Below, in pieces: positions 1 to 8,288 of a stretch of DNA of 64,000 bases; the first letter of the stretch is position 1; each line of letters starts with the position of its first letter. Under the pieces are notes generated by a model, which made no database searches, was not told the origin of the DNA, and saw nothing but the letters and a program-made list of their open reading frames with translations. This DNA comes from an uncultured Alphaproteobacteria bacterium. Its GTDB lineage: Bacteria; Pseudomonadota; Alphaproteobacteria; MPNO01; UBA2964. The position numbers and the translations under genes were made by a program. The stretch covers positions 124,001-188,000 of the forward strand of contig CALSLP010000002.1 of assembly GCA_943787225.1 (NCBI GenBank), in the 5' to 3' direction.

Positions 1-1
1 C

Positions 2-1081
2 GATCAGGCAGATGAATGCCACCAAAAGCTGGAAAAATATGGTTGTGAGCTTCTCAAAGGACAGGCCGGCTGGCATTCACCGCAAGGCGATAACGAGCAG
101 GATATGGTGGCAATGGCAAAAGAGGCTGACGCCTTGATGGGGACGTCCATACGGTCCAGCCCAATCACCCGCAGTATAATGGAATCCAGCCCCAACCTCA
201 GGGTCGTCGCCAAATGTACGGTCGGCACAGATGATATTGATGTCGACGCGGCGACAGAACTCGGCATTCTCGTCTGTCACGCGCCAACAGAATCCAATTG
301 TTACGGCGTCGCCGAGGGCACTGTCGCCTTTATTCTCGCGACGATTAAGAAACTCAATCAGCGGGATGCTGCGGTAAAAAGCGGTGGATGGCGGGACCCC
401 GATTTAATGGGCCAGTATCTCGGTCGCCGGACGACCGACGACTATCCCGGCCTTACATTAGGCCTCATCGGATTGGGCCGAATTGGTGCCCGCGTCGCTC
501 AGCTTTTCGCGCCATGGCGTATGCGAATAATCGCCTGCGATCCTTATATCGACGATGAAAGATTTATCCGAAACGGCGTCGAAAAAGTCGATATGGATAC
601 GCTGTTGGCAGAGTCAGACATCATCAGCATGCATTGCGTCAGTACCAAGGAAACCTCCAAGCTGATGGATGCCGAAAAGTTTGCTAAGATGAAGCCCAGC
701 GCCATCTTTGTGAATACGTCGCGGGGTGCAAATGTCGATGAAGCCGCTCTGGCTGATGCGCTGGAAAATGACGTCATCGCCGCAGCAGCGATCGACGCGT
801 TTGCTGACGAACCTATAGACACCAGCTCACGGCTAAAGAAGCTCGGTGACAAGGTAATCCTGTCACCCCATATGGTATCATCCAATCAGGCAAGTGGCCT
901 TGGGCCCGGCTACATATGGGCGACGAACTCCGTACTTCAGGCATTGGCAGGTGAGGTCCCAAACAACGTCTTTAATCCGGAAGTTATTGAGCGTTGGAAA
1001 GAGCGGTTCGGTGGAACCACCGTCATAACCGCGAACGAACCGGTTCCGGATCACCCCGGCTTTGGCCCGCCCAATCCGTAG
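2..1081 (+). CDS. D-isomer-specific 2-hydroxyacid dehydrogenase (5' end outside window)
   Basis: NAD-dependent oxidoreductase of the D-2-hydroxyacid dehydrogenase family (phosphoglycerate/glyoxylate/hydroxypyruvate reductase type). The frame is open from the first bases of the window, so the true start lies upstream; an internal ATG at 104 is not a convincing start. Visible are the Rossmann motif GLIGLGRIGARVA, the substrate-binding arginine in NTSRGANVDE, a glutamate in FADEPI and the catalytic histidine in LSPHMVSS, in the family's usual order. The C-terminus carries a short proline-rich tail. Substrate cannot be read from sequence; the nearby catabolic genes make an organic-acid role plausible but unproven. 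Confidence 0.85.
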   Translation, partial: DQADECHQKLEKYGCELLKGQAGWHSPQGDNEQDMVAMAKEADALMGTSIRSSPITRSIMESSPNLRVVAKCTVGTDDIDVDAATELGILVCHAPTESNCYGVAEGTVAFILATIKKLNQRDAAVKSGGWRDPDLMGQYLGRRTTDDYPGLTLGLIGLGRIGARVAQLFAPWRMRIIACDPYIDDERFIRNGVEKVDMDTLLAESDIISMHCVSTKETSKLMDAEKFAKMKPSAIFVNTSRGANVDEAALADALENDVIAAAAIDAFADEPIDTSSRLKKLGDKVILSPHMVSSNQASGLGPGYIWATNSVLQALAGEVPNNVFNPEVIERWKERFGGTTVITANEPVPDHPGFGPPNP

Positions 1082-1103
1082 AATTGGTAGACGGTAGCTG
1101 CGC

Positions 1104-1358
1104 TTATTTTTTCTTTTTTGCCAGACCAATCAGGAAAAAGACCAACCAGATTGGGACGACAACGACAGCGCCAAGCAAGACATATTTTAGAGACCATTTG
1201 AGGAAGCTGAGGACAACCTCATAAATATTAACAACCGTTTCACCGAGGTTTTCTACCAACGAGCGTGGGTTAATGTCGAAAAAGGCCAGGGCGAGCCCCA
1301 CCAGAAGGGAAATGATCGCAATTTTAACGATCGTTGAGACGGCGGTATTGGACATCAT
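1104..1358 (-). CDS. Small two-helix membrane protein, DUF6460-like
   Basis: An 84-residue protein with two hydrophobic segments (about residues 8-27 and 52-77) separated by an amphipathic stretch, ending in a run of lysines. This size and layout resemble the small alphaproteobacterial DUF6460 family, an assignment made from memory and not searched. It begins with two consecutive ATG codons after AGGAAGAGC, a reasonable ribosome binding site. It lies downstream of the Pmp3-like gene on the same strand, so the two may be co-transcribed envelope or stress proteins. Function unknown. Confidence 0.65.
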   Translation of the reverse strand: MMSNTAVSTIVKIAIISLLVGLALAFFDINPRSLVENLGETVVNIYEVVLSFLKWSLKYVLLGAVVVVPIWLVFFLIGLAKKKK

Positions 1359-1403
1359 GCTCTTCCTGGCCGGTTACAAACATAACAACATCGGTCGTTA
1401 CTG

Positions 1404-1591
1404 TTATTTCTGCGCTTCAGCAATTTTTTTATCAGTGTTGTATTGGCTCAATGCGTACACCGCCCAGATAGCGGCCGGTATCCAGCCAATCAGGGTCAGC
1501 TGAAGAACAATGCAGATTATACCCTGTGTTTTTTGGCCAATAAAAAAAAGGATAGCCAAGGCAGTAATATAGCCAATAATAACCGAACCAT
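1404..1591 (-). pseudogene. YqaE/Pmp3-family small membrane protein, frameshifted
   Basis: A start codon at 1591-1589 preceded by GGAGAAACTT opens a product beginning MVRLLLAILLPWLSFF, typical of the Pmp3/YqaE family of tiny two-helix membrane proteins. As written, the frame stops after about 24 codons. Adding one base to the run of eight A (plus strand 1542-1549) restores a protein of about 62 residues whose second half contains the family-like LIGWIPAAIWAVYAL and a charged tail ending at 1404. This is a homopolymer frameshift: either a sequencing error or a real null allele. Related proteins in yeast and plants affect membrane potential and stress tolerance. Confidence 0.7.
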
Positions 1592-1739
1592 AAGTTTCTC
1601 CACGTATTAATCAATAACAAGCCCAGACACTGAGCATCGACTCCCCTTAAATTTATAGGCGACCCGTAAGATTCTGTCACGTCAGCGATCATCCAACCAA
1701 ACTCTTGCACCGCGGTTTGGGACGGGTTAGTGAAAGCAG

Positions 1740-2468
1740 ATGTCACAAGAAGATACAGCATTAGTGCTTTTTTCCGGCGGGCAGGACAGTTCGACATGCC
1801 TTGCTTGGGCAGTCGAGAACTTCGCCCGCGTTGAAACCGTTGGCTTCGATTATGGTCAACGGCATTCGGTCGAGCTCGACTGCAGAATGCAGGTTTTGTC
1901 GGCGGTTCGCCGCGCATTCCCAGCCTGGAAGCGGAAGCTGGGAGACGATCATCTGCATGCAATCCCGGTTCTTGGGAATATTAGCGAAACCGCTCTCACC
2001 CGTGACACCGAAATTGCCTTTGCAGAAGGGGGGCTCCCCAATACTTTCGTTCCGGGCCGAAATTTGATCTTCCTGACACTCGCAGCCGCCATTGCCTATC
2101 GCCGTGGCATTCGCCACATCATCGTCGGTGTCGGTGAGGTTGATTATTCGGGCTACCCGGACTGTAGAGAAGACTCTATCGCTTCGATGGAAGATGCCCT
2201 GAATATTGGAATGGAGTCTGACTTCATCTTACATACCCCACTGATGCATCTCGACAAAACCGCAATTTGGGAGATGGCCGACTTTATTGGAGGACCAGAA
2301 CTCACTGATATTATTACCGAATATAGCCATACCTGCTATCTCGGAGACCGTAATACGCGCCACGATTGGGGTTACGGGTGCGGTCATTGTCCGGCCTGCG
2401 CCTTGCGGGCTACGGGTCATGAAGGCTTTATTGAACGAACCATCAAAGCGGACAAAACGACGGAATAG
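1740..2468 (+). CDS. queC: 7-cyano-7-deazaguanine synthase QueC
   Basis: Converts 7-carboxy-7-deazaguanine to preQ0 using ATP and ammonia, in the queuosine tRNA-modification pathway. The N-terminal PP-loop [11 protein letters not shown] binds ATP, the central [12 protein letters not shown] region is family-typical, and four cysteines near residues 195-225 (CYLG...GCGHCPAC) match the zinc site. At 242 residues it is full length. The next gene starts two bases after its stop and encodes a VUT-family carrier, which supports a queuosine/preQ0 link. No preQ1 riboswitch was recognised in the leader. Confidence 0.95.
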   Translation: MSQEDTALVLFSGGQDSSTCLAWAVENFARVETVGFDYGQRHSVELDCRMQVLSAVRRAFPAWKRKLGDDHLHAIPVLGNISETALTRDTEIAFAEGGLPNTFVPGRNLIFLTLAAAIAYRRGIRHIIVGVGEVDYSGYPDCREDSIASMEDALNIGMESDFILHTPLMHLDKTAIWEMADFIGGPELTDIITEYSHTCYLGDRNTRHDWGYGCGHCPACALRATGHEGFIERTIKADKTTE

Positions 2469-2470
2469 CG

Positions 2471-3055
2471 ATGACCAATTTGGCGCCAAATATTGAATCA
2501 ACGAATTCCAGTCGGCTCGAAGGATTCATCTATCTTGGTGCGTTTGCCCTCACCATACCGGCCGCGAACTGGTTGATCGGCAACGCAGGAACCGTTTGCC
2601 AGGATAAAGGCCCTTGCTTAATACCTGTCGCCCCCGGGCTCATGGCACCGAGCGGCGTTCTGATGATCGGCCTCGCTTTGGTTTTACGCGACCTCGTCCA
2701 ACGACGCCTCGGCGCACTATTCGCGATTGCAGCGATCCTTGCGGGCGCATTTTTATCGGCTTTTCTCGCACCGCCATCGCTTGTCCTGGCATCTAGCGCC
2801 GCGTTTTTATTGTCAGAGCTCGCGGATTTTGCGGTTTACACGCCGTTACAACGTCGTCGTTTGGTCATGGCTGTCTTTGCAAGCGGCATCGTTGGGTTAA
2901 CCATCGACAGTGCCGTTTTCCTCTATCTGGCCTTTGGCAATCTGGATTTCATAGCGGGTCAAATCGTCGGCAAGAGCTGGATGATCATCCTGGCCCTTCC
3001 CGTGATCATGTGGATCCGTCAGCGAGATCAACGACTCGGCATCCAACCCGCCTGA
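2471..3055 (+). CDS. VUT-family (YhhQ/QPTR-like) queuosine precursor transporter
   Basis: A 194-residue integral membrane protein with about five to six hydrophobic segments. Family-typical features are MAPSGVLMIGLALVLRD near residue 57, the SELADFAVYTPLQ helix and the C-terminal GKSWMIILALP segment, as in VUT (formerly DUF165) proteins. E. coli YhhQ of this family imports preQ0/preQ1. Starting two bases after queC, it is almost certainly co-transcribed, which supports uptake or salvage of queuosine precursors. The precise substrate is inferred from family and context. Confidence 0.85.
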   Translation: MTNLAPNIESTNSSRLEGFIYLGAFALTIPAANWLIGNAGTVCQDKGPCLIPVAPGLMAPSGVLMIGLALVLRDLVQRRLGALFAIAAILAGAFLSAFLAPPSLVLASSAAFLLSELADFAVYTPLQRRRLVMAVFASGIVGLTIDSAVFLYLAFGNLDFIAGQIVGKSWMIILALPVIMWIRQRDQRLGIQPA

Positions 3056-3065
3056 CAGCAAAATG

Positions 3066-3596
3066 CTAATTCGATTTCAGGTGATCGCCCCGGCGTTCAT
3101 AGAGATCGTCATCGGCATACCCCATTGTCTCGGGAGCACCACGCCCTAGCATGACCTGAAACCAAACGGGCTCGAGGCTCGTATTGTCATAGCCATGAAT
3201 GACGCCCGGCGGGCTGGTAATGCAATCCCATTTACCAAGCCGCGTTGTAATGCGGTTTCCATCCTCATCTTCGACAAAGGCATCAAGGTGTCCCTTCAAC
3301 ACAAAGAAGGTCTCCTCGACTTCGTGTGTGTGAGGCGCATTTCCCTGCCCAGGCTCAACATACATAATGCTCAAAGTGTGGGCCCGAGGCGGTATGGCAT
3401 TCATGTCACCATGCTTGCCTGACCCGCCGGCGCCGATAAACCGGTGCTGGGCCCGTTTCCAACCTTCGATTTTCGCGTCTTCAAAGGCCTCCCAGTCAGG
3501 AATCCGATCCTTAAACCGGGCGACATACTGATCCATAATGTCTTCGATAGAGGTATTGACGAGTTCTGGCGGGCGGGGGTGACGGGCTACAGCCAT
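3066..3596 (-). CDS. Cupin-domain protein
   Basis: A 176-residue single-domain cupin. Motif 1 is visible as EPGQGNAPHTHEVEETFFVLKG cut short here to its key residues: H-T-H, a downstream glutamate and a glycine; motif 2 includes TSPPGVIHGYDN. These residues normally bind a divalent metal. A good Shine-Dalgarno (GGAG, 7 nt) precedes the ATG at 3596. It is convergent with the VUT gene and lies just downstream of a TauD-like dioxygenase on the same strand, so the two may form a small catabolic operon. The reaction cannot be named. Confidence 0.75.
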   Translation of the reverse strand: MAVARHPRPPELVNTSIEDIMDQYVARFKDRIPDWEAFEDAKIEGWKRAQHRFIGAGGSGKHGDMNAIPPRAHTLSIMYVEPGQGNAPHTHEVEETFFVLKGHLDAFVEDEDGNRITTRLGKWDCITSPPGVIHGYDNTSLEPVWFQVMLGRGAPETMGYADDDLYERRGDHLKSN

Positions 3597-3693
3597 GAGG
3601 TTTCTCCATTAACAGATGATAGTGAAACCGAAACACGCCAAAACGCGTGCGTCAACGTCAGGTTCCTAGATTCGTCGTAAAATCTCGGCCGAC

Positions 3694-4596
3694 CTAAGCT
3701 GACTTACGATCAGGATACTCGGAAAGCTCTTCATAAAGCGGCCCACCCTCGATCGTGCAACGTCGTAACAAGCGCGGCTCTTCCGGATCGAACCAGGTCC
3801 GTCCATGAATAGCACAGCGATTATCCCACATTACGAAATCACCCAACTGCCACTCATGTTCATAGACCACATCAGGATTTTCGCCGGCCGCGTAAAGCTC
3901 CTCAAGGATCGCTTCGCTTTCCTCATGGCTGACGCCTTCGATACGCTGTGTCATGAGCCGATCAACAAACATGGATTTACGGCCAGATTCAGGATGGGTC
4001 ACGAAAACCGGGTGGACCCAGTGCGGGATATGGCTGATATCGCCTGAAATATCGACCCGAGCGCGACGCTCATATTGGTGAATATGCAGTGCCTTTTTTC
4101 CTGCCAGCTTGTCTTTCAATTCCTGGCTGAGGGAATCATAGGCCTGATACATATTGCCAAAAAGCGTATTGCCACCTTCGGATGGTAATTCCACGCCATA
4201 CAGGAACGTATAGGTATACGGATTTTGCGAATAGCCGGAATCGATGTGATACCACATATCGCCGTCACCAAAGGAACCAACTGGCTTGCCATCGATCAGC
4301 TTGTTGCTGACGAGCATCACCCGTTGATCATTTTGTAGCACGCCATCCGTCCGTTTTTTAAGTCCCTCGGGCGCCACCTTGCGCTCGCCAAGATCGCCAA
4401 AACGGCCTGCGAAGCGGAGCTGTTCTTCTTCGGTAATTTCCTGACCGCGGAAGACAAGAACGATATATTCGTTCCATAAAGCTCGTATTTCATCGATTGT
4501 TTGCTGAGGCAAATTCTCGCGCAAATCCACGCCGAAAATTTCCACGCCGCACGCAGGGGAAAGCGGTTTGTATTGAACACTTACCGGTTGATCCAT
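3694..4596 (-). CDS. TauD/TfdA-family Fe(II)/2-oxoglutarate dioxygenase
   Basis: About 300 residues. The iron-binding H-x-D lies in WYHIDSGY, the distal histidine in AIHGRTWF, and the 2-oxoglutarate-binding arginine about 13 residues later in RLLRRC, so the facial triad is complete. The ATG at 4596 is preferred over an upstream GTG (4611) because AGGA sits 9 nt before it. Such enzymes hydroxylate sulfonates, aryloxyalkanoates, carnitine-like or other carboxylates; the substrate is unknown. The cupin gene follows on the same strand, and a zinc-ribbon gene lies upstream. Confidence 0.85.
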   Translation of the reverse strand: MDQPVSVQYKPLSPACGVEIFGVDLRENLPQQTIDEIRALWNEYIVLVFRGQEITEEEQLRFAGRFGDLGERKVAPEGLKKRTDGVLQNDQRVMLVSNKLIDGKPVGSFGDGDMWYHIDSGYSQNPYTYTFLYGVELPSEGGNTLFGNMYQAYDSLSQELKDKLAGKKALHIHQYERRARVDISGDISHIPHWVHPVFVTHPESGRKSMFVDRLMTQRIEGVSHEESEAILEELYAAGENPDVVYEHEWQLGDFVMWDNRCAIHGRTWFDPEEPRLLRRCTIEGGPLYEELSEYPDRKSA

Positions 4597-4696
4597 TACA
4601 CAAGTCCTCACAGCAAAAAATCCTAGAAATGGATTTTAGCACTGAAGATTATGCTCGGTCTATGTGCGAAACGACCCTATCGGGTCCGAGATAGGC

Positions 4697-4867
4697 TTAG
4701 GCGGCCTCGAAGTCAGAGCCACTGCGCCAGCTACCGCTAGACTTGCAGCGTTTGCAGACACGTTCACCTGCCCAACTGCTTTCGAAACGCTCATTGCATT
4801 TCAAGCAGTCACGCTTTTTCATCACATAAACCCGCTCGGGTTCCGGCTTTTTAGATTTGTTTGTCAT
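4697..4867 (-). CDS. Small zinc-ribbon protein
   Basis: A 56-residue ORF. It has a lysine-rich N-terminus and two CxxC knuckles (DCLKCNERF and VCKRCKSS) with 16 residues between the pairs, the spacing of a zinc ribbon. The second of two in-frame ATGs (4867) is preferred because TTAGGG lies 7 nt upstream; the first (4873) has no room for a binding site. It is likely a small nucleic-acid- or protein-binding factor; no more specific role can be given. Confidence 0.7.
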   Translation of the reverse strand: MTNKSKKPEPERVYVMKKRDCLKCNERFESSWAGERVCKRCKSSGSWRSGSDFEAA

Positions 4868-5105
4868 AGCCATACCCTAACGTATGGTGTTTTTACAAAA
4901 AGTGAAACAAAAAGATTAAATTTTTTCACCGTTTGAGGCAAAAAGTCGCACTTTTACGCCAAATAATGGTTAATACCCGTGATGTTTCTGCGGCCTTTGA
5001 GCAAGAAAGTTTTCGCACCAGCCTTGTTTTCGCATGAAATTGCGCGACACTATTAGGCAAATTCAACCTTGAAAACTTTGTACGTTTAATCGAAGAAGCA
5101 GGACA
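4868..5105. other. AT-rich divergent intergenic region
   Basis: This gap separates the leftward zinc-ribbon gene from the rightward decarboxylase genes and must hold promoters for both. It has A/T runs near 4893-4930, but no convincing -35/-10 pair or operator was identified. An AGGAC binding site lies just before the ATG at 5106. Nothing else was seen. Confidence 0.3.
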
Positions 5106-5618
5106 ATGTCAGATAGCCTAACGGGTAGCCTAATTATCCAGGCCGTGAAAGAAAGCGGTGTAAAAACTGTTTTAACTGTCCCCGACAAAACAACAGCCGA
5201 CGGATTACTGCGGCCAATTGCGGCCGATACTGACTTACGCCACGTCAGAACCTGCAAAGAAGATGAAACGATTGGGATTAGCGCCGCCCTTTCCTATAGC
5301 GGGCAGCGGTCCTTGATCCTGATCCAATACACAGGGTTACTATATTCCATGAACGCAATCCGGGCCGTCGCCGTCGAATACCAGACGCCTATTTGCTTGA
5401 TGGTTGGCCTTTTGGGTAAAGAACCAGGCGTTTTGCCCACTGAGTCCAAACGATACGGCGTCAGGATTATCGAACCGATTTTGGATGCCATGGGTATTGC
5501 CCACCATGTCATTGAAACCGACGATGACATCGGAAAAATCACCCCTGCCATTAACACAGCCTATGAGACATCCAGCCCGGTCGCGATGCTCATTGGCCGA
5601 CCTCCGTTAGCCTCATGA
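5106..5618 (+). CDS. TPP-dependent decarboxylase, N-terminal (alpha) subunit, ComD-like
   Basis: A 170-residue protein matching the PYR (TPP-binding N) domain of two-subunit sulfopyruvate or phosphonopyruvate decarboxylases. Visible are TVPDKTTADGLL near the N-terminus, the conserved glutamate in CKEDETIGISAALSY that activates the TPP ring, and the IQYTGLLYSMNAI segment. Its stop overlaps the next start (ATGA at 5615), so the two halves are translationally coupled. It probably decarboxylates a 3-substituted pyruvate to the aldehyde; which one is not readable. No coenzyme M genes are nearby, so a catabolic role is more likely than ComDE proper. Confidence 0.8.
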   Translation: MSDSLTGSLIIQAVKESGVKTVLTVPDKTTADGLLRPIAADTDLRHVRTCKEDETIGISAALSYSGQRSLILIQYTGLLYSMNAIRAVAVEYQTPICLMVGLLGKEPGVLPTESKRYGVRIIEPILDAMGIAHHVIETDDDIGKITPAINTAYETSSPVAMLIGRPPLAS

Positions 5619-6184
5619 TAAAACGTGATGAATGCCTCAAATCACTTGTTACGAAGATCGCAGACGATGAAGTTGTCGTCGCGGCCTATACAACCGCCTT
5701 CGAACTAGACGCGATAAGGCCAAGCCCGTTTAATTTTATATCTTCGGGTGCCATGGGGTTAACCTCATCGCACGCTCTTGGCTTCGCACTCGCCTGGCCT
5801 GACCGGCGGATCATTCTGCTTGATGGCGATGGCAGTCTGCTTATGAACCTGGGTTCTCTGGTCACCAACGCCAATGCGGCCCCAAAGAACCTCATCCATT
5901 TCGTCTTTGAAAATGGGACCTATGAGGCCAATGGCGGCCATCCAATCCCCGGACAGGATAGCGTCAACTTTGCCGGCATGGCGGACTCTGCGGGCTACAA
6001 CAATTGTCATGAGATTTCCGATATGGCGGGTTTTGAGAGCAGTATCGGCAGTATCCTTCAGGAAGAAGGCCCGACATTCGTAACAATAAAATGTGAAACC
6101 GGCGAAGAGTATCCGCAAGATTACCGCTATATGCATAGCGCCAAAATTCGTGAAGAGTTTGCCGAAGCCGTCAAAGACTTCTGA
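5615..6184 (+). CDS. TPP-dependent decarboxylase, C-terminal (beta) subunit, ComE-like
   Basis: A 189-residue partner carrying the TPP-pyrophosphate/Mg domain. LDGDGSLLMNLGSL followed by HFVFENGTYEANGG gives the canonical GDG...N metal-binding motif, and the FISSGAMGLTSSHALG stretch is typical of sulfopyruvate/phosphonopyruvate decarboxylases. The start overlaps the alpha-subunit stop by 4 nt. Together the pair totals about 359 residues, close to a single-chain enzyme of this group. A cupin and an FAD dehydrogenase follow on the same strand and may act on the product. Confidence 0.8.
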   Translation: MIKRDECLKSLVTKIADDEVVVAAYTTAFELDAIRPSPFNFISSGAMGLTSSHALGFALAWPDRRIILLDGDGSLLMNLGSLVTNANAAPKNLIHFVFENGTYEANGGHPIPGQDSVNFAGMADSAGYNNCHEISDMAGFESSIGSILQEEGPTFVTIKCETGEEYPQDYRYMHSAKIREEFAEAVKDF

Positions 6185-6241
6185 ATTTTATCGCGGCAAC
6201 GCCCCCCCCGAGTTAAATTTTAAAGCAAGAAGGAGAATTCC

Positions 6242-6709
6242 ATGACACTCGAAGTCCGCCGAGTCGTTACCGGCCATACCGAAAATGGCAAAGCCACAGT
6301 CGTCATCGACGAGATATCCGATAACGTTATTTCTCGTAGGGCCGGCCAACACAGTACAGTCATCTGGGCGACGGATCAGACCCCAGCAGATCTATCCTCT
6401 CTCAAGGATCTCTCCGCAGATGTCGAAGCCACAACCGTGCCTAACGGGACAGTCTTTCGTATCTCCCGCTTTGAGCCGGGTGTCGCTCCCCGCAATCATC
6501 GGACAGCAAGCCTCGATTATGCGGTTGTCATGTCAGGGGCGATCGATATGGAACTCGATGACGGCGAAATTGTTAACTTGAAAGCAGGCGATGTCCTCGT
6601 CCAGCGCGGCACTGTTCATAATTGGACCAACCCGGGCACAGAACCCTGCATGATTGCCTTTATTCTGATGGCAGCACCCCTCCCGGAAGAACTCAACGCC
6701 GAGGGGTAG
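6242..6709 (+). CDS. Cupin-domain protein
   Basis: A 155-residue protein with the cupin barrel in its C-terminal two thirds: VAPRNHRTASLDYAVVMSG (motif 1-like) and QRGTVHNWTNPGTEPC (motif 2-like, with the conserved histidine). Such small cupins of the ARO-type occur beside catabolic dehydrogenases. A strong AAGGAGAATTCC binding site precedes the ATG. It lies between the decarboxylase pair and the FAD dehydrogenase, all rightward, suggesting one operon. The reaction is unknown. Confidence 0.75.
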   Translation: MTLEVRRVVTGHTENGKATVVIDEISDNVISRRAGQHSTVIWATDQTPADLSSLKDLSADVEATTVPNGTVFRISRFEPGVAPRNHRTASLDYAVVMSGAIDMELDDGEIVNLKAGDVLVQRGTVHNWTNPGTEPCMIAFILMAAPLPEELNAEG

Positions 6710-6796
6710 CGGACTTCAATTGGGCCGCATACAATTGTGGGCCTATCCCGTAATGACGAGAAAACACGATACTATTTCTAACTGGAGACCTGTGTG

Positions 6797-8272
6797 ATGG
6801 CCGATGTAAAAAAGTATGAAACCGACATAGCTATTATTGGGTCTGGCGGCGCTGGCATGGCCGCCGGGATTGAGGCCAGAGACGCGGGTGCTAGCGCAAT
6901 TGCTTTTGAGAAAGCAACCGATCTTGGCGGCGCGGCCATTATCTCTGGCGGGGGTTGCTGTATGGTCGGCACCCCGCTCCAGAAAGAAATGGGTATCGAG
7001 GATAATCCGGACCTCGCCTTTAGCGAGTGGATCAAATGGGGTGGCCCAGGCGCTGATGTTGTATGGGCCCGATATTACATCGAACACACACTGCACGATC
7101 TGTATCACTGGGCCGAGAAGCAGGGCGTCAAATGGGTCGATATGAAACCGCAGGAAGGTAATTCCGTCATGCGCTGGACTCGTCCAGAGCGAAGCGGCCT
7201 CGGCTTAATGACAAACCTGATCAAGTCCTTCCGCGATAAGGGCGGCGAAATCGTCAACAACACCGAAATCACAAAGATTAAAATGGACGGTGACCGTGCC
7301 GTTGGCTTTGAAGGTGTTAATTCAGAGACCGGTGAAAAAGTCGATGTCAGCTGCAAGACGGTCGTCGTCACCACCGGTGGCTTCAACTCAAATATCGACA
7401 TGGTGCTTGAGGCACGCCCAGAATTCAAAGAATACAAAGTCATGGAGGGGTCAGGTCGCGGTTCAACCGGGTCCGGTCACAAGCTCGTCACAGAAGTCGG
7501 CGGCTATCTCACCCATATGGAAAATGTCTGGTTCTATGTCTATGCGACGCCAGATTACCTTGACCCAGGTCAGAAGCGCGGGCTCGTCTGCCGTCATATC
7601 CCTGGATACGTTTGGGTTAATCAACAGGGCAAACGTTTCCACAATGAAGCGCTTTCAGGCGGCAATTCAGCAAGCCCCGCTATGCTCGCCCAAACGCCAC
7701 CACATGCCTGGGCCATTGTCGACAAAGAGATGAAATCAACGCTTGAAATCGCAGACCCCTATTATCGGGAAGGCGACCAGATCGTCCGGGAAAAAGTCGA
7801 AGAGCTTCTCGCCAATTCACCCTTCATCAAAAGCGCTAATACCCTGGAAGGGCTCGCCAAAGAAATCGATGTCGATCCAACCACCTTTATCGGCGAGATC
7901 GAGCGTTACAACAAAGCCTGCGAGCAAGGGCTGGATAACGAACCCGATTTCGGCAAACCACTCAAACTATCCAAGCCATTTGATACCGCTCCCTACTACG
8001 CCATTCAGTTTTTTCCGCTGGCGCGCAAGAATTTTGGTGGCATCAAGACCGATATTCAGTGCCGGGTTCTCAATAAACATTTCGAGCCGATTGAGGGGCT
8101 CTATGCAGCGGGCGAAGCCTGCGGCATGGCTGGCGGCCACATCAACGGCCGTGCAGGACTTGAAGGCACGATGCTCGGTCCGTCGATCTTCAGTGGTCGC
8201 GTGGCTGGAGGCTGGGCTTCTAACAAAGCTGGCTTTGGTGCCGGTTTCGTCGGAAAACCCAACCGTCCTTAA
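6797..8272 (+). CDS. FAD-dependent oxidoreductase, fumarate reductase/ketosteroid dehydrogenase flavoprotein family
   Basis: About 491 residues of the FAD_binding_2 family. The dinucleotide motif IAIIGSGGAGMAAGIEA is at the N-terminus, and the C-terminal flavin-contacting stretch GLYAAGEACGMAGG...GLEGTMLG is complete. These enzymes dehydrogenate or reduce C-C bonds next to carboxylates or ketones (tricarballylate dehydrogenase, fumarate reductase, ketosteroid dehydrogenase). The ATG at 6797 is chosen over the GTG at 6794 because GGAGA lies 8 nt upstream. No signal peptide is visible, so the enzyme is probably cytoplasmic. Substrate unknown. Confidence 0.85.
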   Translation: MADVKKYETDIAIIGSGGAGMAAGIEARDAGASAIAFEKATDLGGAAIISGGGCCMVGTPLQKEMGIEDNPDLAFSEWIKWGGPGADVVWARYYIEHTLHDLYHWAEKQGVKWVDMKPQEGNSVMRWTRPERSGLGLMTNLIKSFRDKGGEIVNNTEITKIKMDGDRAVGFEGVNSETGEKVDVSCKTVVVTTGGFNSNIDMVLEARPEFKEYKVMEGSGRGSTGSGHKLVTEVGGYLTHMENVWFYVYATPDYLDPGQKRGLVCRHIPGYVWVNQQGKRFHNEALSGGNSASPAMLAQTPPHAWAIVDKEMKSTLEIADPYYREGDQIVREKVEELLANSPFIKSANTLEGLAKEIDVDPTTFIGEIERYNKACEQGLDNEPDFGKPLKLSKPFDTAPYYAIQFFPLARKNFGGIKTDIQCRVLNKHFEPIEGLYAAGEACGMAGGHINGRAGLEGTMLGPSIFSGRVAGGWASNKAGFGAGFVGKPNRP

Positions 8273-8288
8273 TCAAATGGCCTAACTG

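Noticed and set aside
1660..1739. Possible preQ1 riboswitch before queC
   Set aside because: The short leader does not show the preQ1-I hairpin with its A-rich tail; no supporting structure was found.
1432..1962. A 176-codon minus-strand open frame
   Set aside because: It is a mixture of the Pmp3 second half (correct only after a frameshift) and antisense of queC; its N-terminal half is not protein-like.
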